Part shown: positions 7,307 to 10,439 of the stretch, piece by piece
Numbering within the stretch: position 1 is the first letter of the stretch
Layout: each line of letters starts with the position of its first letter
Assembly: GCA_035762425.1 (NCBI GenBank)
Contig: DASTOW010000058.1
Coordinates: forward strand, 1-10,439
Direction of reading: 5' to 3'
Length of the DNA: 10,439 nucleotides
From: AWTP1-13 sp035762425
GTDB lineage: Bacteria > Pseudomonadota > Alphaproteobacteria > Rhizobiales > Hyphomicrobiaceae
Position numbers and translations under genes: made by a program
The notes under the pieces: generated by a model
What the model saw: only the letters and a program-made list of their open reading frames with translations
Databases searched by the model: none
Told to the model about the DNA's origin: nothing

Positions 7307-7903
7307 TCAGTAGAGATGCGCCGCCGCCATCATGGCCAGCGTGACGGGAACGGCGAGAATGAGATTGAGACGGGCGAATAGCTTTACCGTCTCGCGCGCC
7401 CGCGCCTTGGCCTCGGCATCACCGATGCGCAGGCCGATGATCATCTGCACGTTCGGCCAGATATACATGTGCACGAACATCCACATGGCGAGCCCGCCGA
7501 GCACGCCCACCCACAACAGCGCAGCACGCACCGGCGGCGTGCCGACCTCGGTCGGGTAGGCGAGGCTCGGCATGACGTAGCCGGCCGTCACCAGCAAGAT
7601 GGCGCCGGTGGCCACCGCCAGCGTGGAGGCGTGCCGATACCACGCTGCCACCTGGGGGATGACCTGCTTGGCAAAGAAGCCGCGCACCTGGTCGTCGGCG
7701 CCTTGCAGAGCAACGAGCTGAACGAAGTTGATGAACACGATGAGCCCAACCCACACCATGGCGGCCAGCACATGTAGCAGGCGCACCAGGAAGGCCAGCA
7801 CCTCGATGCTGTCGGCGGCGACCAGCCGGATAACGAGCAGGACGACGGCCAGGATGCATCCCGCGATCAGGCTCGCCTTCGGCGTGTCGATGATCTGGCG
7901 CAC
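7307..7903 (-). CDS. Small five-helix membrane protein, urate hydroxylase PuuD N-terminal-like
   Basis: The product is a 198-residue inner-membrane protein with hydrophobic helices at about residues 11-29, 39-61, 83-110, 127-151 and 177-196. The second helix carries VRLLHVLAAMVWVGLIVFIN, and further His occur at 81 and 145. The RxLHVxxxxxWxG style with conserved helix histidines resembles the membrane half of PuuD (urate oxidase N-terminal-type) and other haem-binding helical proteins. It has no cytochrome c domain like full PuuD, and nothing nearby concerns purine breakdown, so urate oxidation is not claimed. I chose the GTG at 7903 because AGGGGGAG sits just upstream. A TTG at 7927 would extend the protein by 8 residues and overlap the preceding gene by 14 nt. 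It lies between two genes resembling complex I assembly factors. Confidence 0.75.
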   Translation of the reverse strand: MRQIIDTPKASLIAGCILAVVLLVIRLVAADSIEVLAFLVRLLHVLAAMVWVGLIVFINFVQLVALQGADDQVRGFFAKQVIPQVAAWYRHASTLAVATGAILLVTAGYVMPSLAYPTEVGTPPVRAALLWVGVLGGLAMWMFVHMYIWPNVQMIIGLRIGDAEAKARARETVKLFARLNLILAVPVTLAMMAAAHLY

Positions 7904-7913
7904 GTTCTCCCCC

Positions 7914-8291
7914 TCAGTCGACGGCAATCAGCGCCGCGCCAAGCGGCCGGCCCTCCGCGAGCAGAACGTTATATGTCCGGGCGGCAGCACCCGTGTCCAT
8001 CGCTTCGAGCGCGATATTCACGTCCATGAAGGCACGCTGCAAGGTGGCGTCCGGCATGATCTGGCGGCGGCCGGTGCCGAGGAGCAGGACAGCGAGTTGG
8101 TCCCGTTCGGCGAATACCGGCGCGAAGGCGTCGGCATCGAGGTCCGCAGGCGTGCTGACGGGCCAAGCGTAGACCCCGCTCGGAAGACAAAGGATGGAGC
8201 CGCGGTGGCTCATGTTCGCGAACCGGAAGCCGCCATTGCCGTAGGCATCGATCGGCGCTCGCCCGGGATAGCGCGCCGACCGCTCAGTCAT
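7914..8291 (-). CDS. Mth938-like (DUF498/NDUFAF3-like) protein
   Basis: This is a soluble protein of 125 residues covering the whole Mth938-like domain. Marks are IDAYGNGGFRF (14-24), a SILCLPSGVYAW strand pair (32-43), LAVLLLGTGRR (66-76) and a C-terminal MDTGAAARTYNVLLAEGR (about 88-105), where family members carry a conserved M.T..A..TYN.L..E.R pattern. Homologues include the mitochondrial complex I assembly factor NDUFAF3. The ATG overlaps the secF stop codon as ATGA, so translation is probably coupled to secF. A longer frame starting within secF exists but lacks support. Placement directly after secDF is a recurrent alphaproteobacterial arrangement as I recall it. The biochemical activity is unknown. 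Confidence 0.92.
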   Translation of the reverse strand: MTERSARYPGRAPIDAYGNGGFRFANMSHRGSILCLPSGVYAWPVSTPADLDADAFAPVFAERDQLAVLLLGTGRRQIMPDATLQRAFMDVNIALEAMDTGAAARTYNVLLAEGRPLGAALIAVD

Positions 8292-9283
8292 TTGAGGGCC
8301 ACGTTGGCCGCGCCCTGCGGCTTGCCGGCTGCACCCGCCTTGGCAGGCTTGACGGCTGGGCCGCCGCCCCACTCGCGCTTGACGCCGAGGTAGCCGAGCA
8401 GCGGCGCGGCAATGAAGATCGACGAATAGGTGCCGATCAGGACGCCCAGCAGCATGGCAAGGTTGAAGTTGCGGATCACTTCGCCACCGAAGATGTAGAG
8501 TGAGATCAGCACGACGATGGCCGTGACGCCGGTCAGGATCGTGCGCGACAGCGTCTCGTTGATCGACGTGTTGAGCAGCTCGTCGAGATCCATACGCTTG
8601 TACTTGCGCAGGTTCTCACGGATGCGGTCGGAGACGACCACGGAATCGTTGACCGAGTAGCCGAGAATGGTCAGCAGCGCCGCCACGATCGACAGGTCGA
8701 ACTCGAGATGGAACAGCGAGAAGATGCCGGCCACCAGCAGCACGTCGTGCGCCAGCGACAGCACCACGCCGACGGCAAACTGCCATTCGAAGCGGAACCA
8801 GACGTAGGCGCTGATCGCCAACAGGCCGACCATCACGGCGATGATACCGGTCATCCTGAGTTCGCTTGACACCGCCGGTCCCACCACCTCCACGCGCCGC
8901 TGCACGTAGGTGTTGCCAAGTGCTTCGACCACTTTCGCCAAAGCAGCCTGCTGGGCGCTCTCGGGGCCTGGTTGCTGCTCGATGCGGATCAGCACATCGG
9001 ATGGCGCGCCGAACTGCTGGATCTGCACCGCGCCCAGGCCGAGCCTGCCGAGCTTGTCGCGCAGTTGGGCGACATCGGCCGGGCCGGTGGTCGACTGCAC
9101 CTCGACCATGGAGCCGCCCTTGAAGTCGACCCCGTAGTTGAAGCCCATGGTGAAGAACAGCAGTAGCGACAGGGCCATGGCAACGAACGACGCCGCCAAC
9201 GCCACGCCCTTGTAGCGCATGAATGGCAGGCGCAGGTCGTGCGGGAAGAAGTCGTGGCCTTTGAAGTTGGGAAGGAGCCTCAT
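8288..9283 (-). CDS. secF: Protein translocase subunit SecF
   Basis: SecF is an inner-membrane partner of SecD in the proton-driven accessory complex of the SecYEG translocon. The protein has 331 residues with the usual six-helix plan: TM1 at about 27-47, then FNYGVDFKGGSMVEV (48-62) opening the periplasmic P4 domain, VGPAVSSEL (134-142) leading into TM2, and TM3-TM4 with FDLSIVAALLTIL and GYSVNDSVVVSDRIREN (208-224), the RND-type motif. TM5-TM6 (about 248-298) include LISLYIFGGEVIRNF. A Pro/Ala/Gly/Lys-rich cytoplasmic tail of about 30 residues ends the protein. The ATG start is 2 nt after the secD stop, with GAGGTG about 12 nt upstream inside secD. It appears complete and intact. Confidence 0.98.
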   Translation of the reverse strand: MRLLPNFKGHDFFPHDLRLPFMRYKGVALAASFVAMALSLLLFFTMGFNYGVDFKGGSMVEVQSTTGPADVAQLRDKLGRLGLGAVQIQQFGAPSDVLIRIEQQPGPESAQQAALAKVVEALGNTYVQRRVEVVGPAVSSELRMTGIIAVMVGLLAISAYVWFRFEWQFAVGVVLSLAHDVLLVAGIFSLFHLEFDLSIVAALLTILGYSVNDSVVVSDRIRENLRKYKRMDLDELLNTSINETLSRTILTGVTAIVVLISLYIFGGEVIRNFNLAMLLGVLIGTYSSIFIAAPLLGYLGVKREWGGGPAVKPAKAGAAGKPQGAANVALK

Positions 9284-9285
9284 GA

Positions 9286-10439
9286 TTACACCGGCACCTC
9301 AATGGCTCGGCGGGTCTTGGTCTCCGAGCGCAGCCAGAACGAGATCAGCAGGCGTACTACCGTGACGGATGCGAAGATCGACGTGCAGATGCCGATCGTC
9401 AGCGTCACGGCAAAACCGCGAATCGGTCCCGATCCCAGCCAGAACATCACGGCGGCGCAGGCCAGGGTGGTGAGCTGGGAGTCGGCGATCGTGATAAAGG
9501 CGCGCGTGAAGCCCGCGTCGATGGCTGCAATCGCCGTCTTGCCGGCGCGCAGCTCCTCGCGGATGCGCTCATAGATCAGCACGTTGGCGTCGACCGCCAT
9601 GGCGATGCCGAGCACCAGGCCGGCGATGCCGGGCAGCGTCAGGGCCGAGCCCATGATGGTCATCAGCGCGACGGTCAGCAGGCCGTGCACGATCAGACCG
9701 ACGCAGGCAAAGATGCCAAACGTGCCGTAGGCCAGCACGGTCAGCACAATGGTGGCAACGCCGCCGATGATGCCCGCGAGCTTGCCGGCCTCAATGGAGT
9801 CGGCGCCGAGCGACGGGCCGACCGTGCGCTCCTCCACAATGGTCAGTTTGGCGGGCAGTGCACCCGAGCGCAGCTGGATGGCGAGCTTATTGGCGGTCTC
9901 CACCGAGAAGCTGCCGCTGATCTGGCCCGAGCCGCCCAGGATCTGGTCGCGGATCACAGGCGCCGAGATCACCTTGTCGTCGAGTACGATGGCGAACGGA
10001 CGTCCAACGTTGGCCCTGGTGAACGAACCGAATTTGCGTGCGCCCGAGTTGTTGAAGCGGAAGCTGATGATGGGCTCGTTGGTCTGCTGGTCGAAGGCCG
10101 GCTGCGCATCAACCAGTTCATCGCCACGCACCACCGGGGTCTCGCGCAACAGCTGCGCGCCTTCATCCGATGCGCCGCTCTCGTAGATCCTGTAACCGGC
10201 CGGCACCCTCGTCTGACGCGCCTCCTCGGCCGTCATGCTGCCGTGCACCTCGTGGAAGCTCAGCCGCGCGGTCTCGCCCAGCAGCTTCTTGAGTTCGGAG
10301 GTGTCCTGCAGGCCCGGCACCTGCACGAGGATGCGGCTGGTGCCCTGCCGGACGATGTTGGCCTCGGCCGTGCCCATCGCATCGACGCGGCGACGCACGG
10401 TCTCGATGGCCGCGCCGACCGCGTTGCTGATGCGTTGCT
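9286..10439 (-). CDS. secD: Protein translocase subunit SecD, C-terminal part (start beyond right edge)
   Basis: The visible 383 residues cover the later periplasmic P1 region and all following helices. QRISNAVGAAIETVRRRVDA, IVRQGTSRILVQVPGLQ and the FRFNNSGARKFGSFT/VISAPVI region belong to P1. IQLRSGALPAKL and VGPSLGADSI form the linker before TM2. The TM3-TM4 area carries LTLPGIAGLVLGIAMAVDAN and VLIYERIREEL, the conserved motif with the membrane Asp used in proton transfer. TM5-TM6 end in LISFWLR and a short basic tail. The N-terminal TM1 and the base of P1 are outside the window, where yajC would also be expected. It heads the minus-strand sec gene run seen here; the promoter is not in the window. 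Confidence 0.97.
   Translation of the reverse strand, partial: QRISNAVGAAIETVRRRVDAMGTAEANIVRQGTSRILVQVPGLQDTSELKKLLGETARLSFHEVHGSMTAEEARQTRVPAGYRIYESGASDEGAQLLRETPVVRGDELVDAQPAFDQQTNEPIISFRFNNSGARKFGSFTRANVGRPFAIVLDDKVISAPVIRDQILGGSGQISGSFSVETANKLAIQLRSGALPAKLTIVEERTVGPSLGADSIEAGKLAGIIGGVATIVLTVLAYGTFGIFACVGLIVHGLLTVALMTIMGSALTLPGIAGLVLGIAMAVDANVLIYERIREELRAGKTAIAAIDAGFTRAFITIADSQLTTLACAAVMFWLGSGPIRGFAVTLTIGICTSIFASVTVVRLLISFWLRSETKTRRAIEVPV

Noticed and set aside
7307..7903. Naming the small membrane protein puuD
   Set aside because: It is about half the length of PuuD, lacks the cytochrome c domain, and has no purine-degradation neighbours; only a fold-level resemblance is supportable.

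Overview
This is a GC-rich window of chromosomal housekeeping DNA, most likely from an alphaproteobacterium, and probably Hyphomicrobiales (Rhizobiales). The assignment rests on protein style and gene order: secD-secF followed directly by a Mth938/NDUFAF3-like gene and a squalene/phytoene-synthase-like (NDUFAF6-like) gene, a UvrA with the 'CPVS' variant of the first zinc finger, and a Crp/Fnr regulator of a type common in that order. No phage, IS element, CRISPR array, rRNA or tRNA was found.

Layout. Positions 1-1580 hold the N-terminal 526 codons of uvrA on the minus strand, running off the left edge. After a 212-bp gap, a plus-strand DUF6159-like membrane-protein gene (1793-2709) is broken by three apparent 1-nt losses and a perfect 17-bp tandem duplication; it reads as a recently decayed pseudogene. 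A plus-strand Crp/Fnr regulator (2947-3741) converges on a minus-strand cysteine-cluster protein of the YkgJ type (3750-4106). A 371-bp stretch (4107-4477) has no gene I can support.

From 4478 to the right edge all genes are on the minus strand and closely packed, so they are probably one transcription unit read right to left: secD (partial, start outside) - secF - Mth938/NDUFAF3-like - small five-helix membrane protein (PuuD N-terminal-like) - NDUFAF6-like squalene/phytoene synthase homologue - large exported SGNH/GDSL hydrolase. Junctions are 2 nt (secD/secF), a 4-nt ATGA overlap (secF/Mth938-like), about 10 nt, 1 nt, and about 41 nt.

How the genes fit together. SecD and SecF are the accessory subunits of the Sec translocon that use the proton-motive force to complete export and help membrane-protein biogenesis. 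The two genes resembling mitochondrial complex I assembly factors (NDUFAF3, NDUFAF6) in the same unit suggest a membrane-insertion and respiratory-complex assembly module. The membrane protein between them is the least explained member. The SGNH hydrolase at the end carries a signal peptide and would be a Sec client. The left half (uvrA, the pseudogene, the regulator, the YkgJ-like gene) has no evident functional link to the sec unit.
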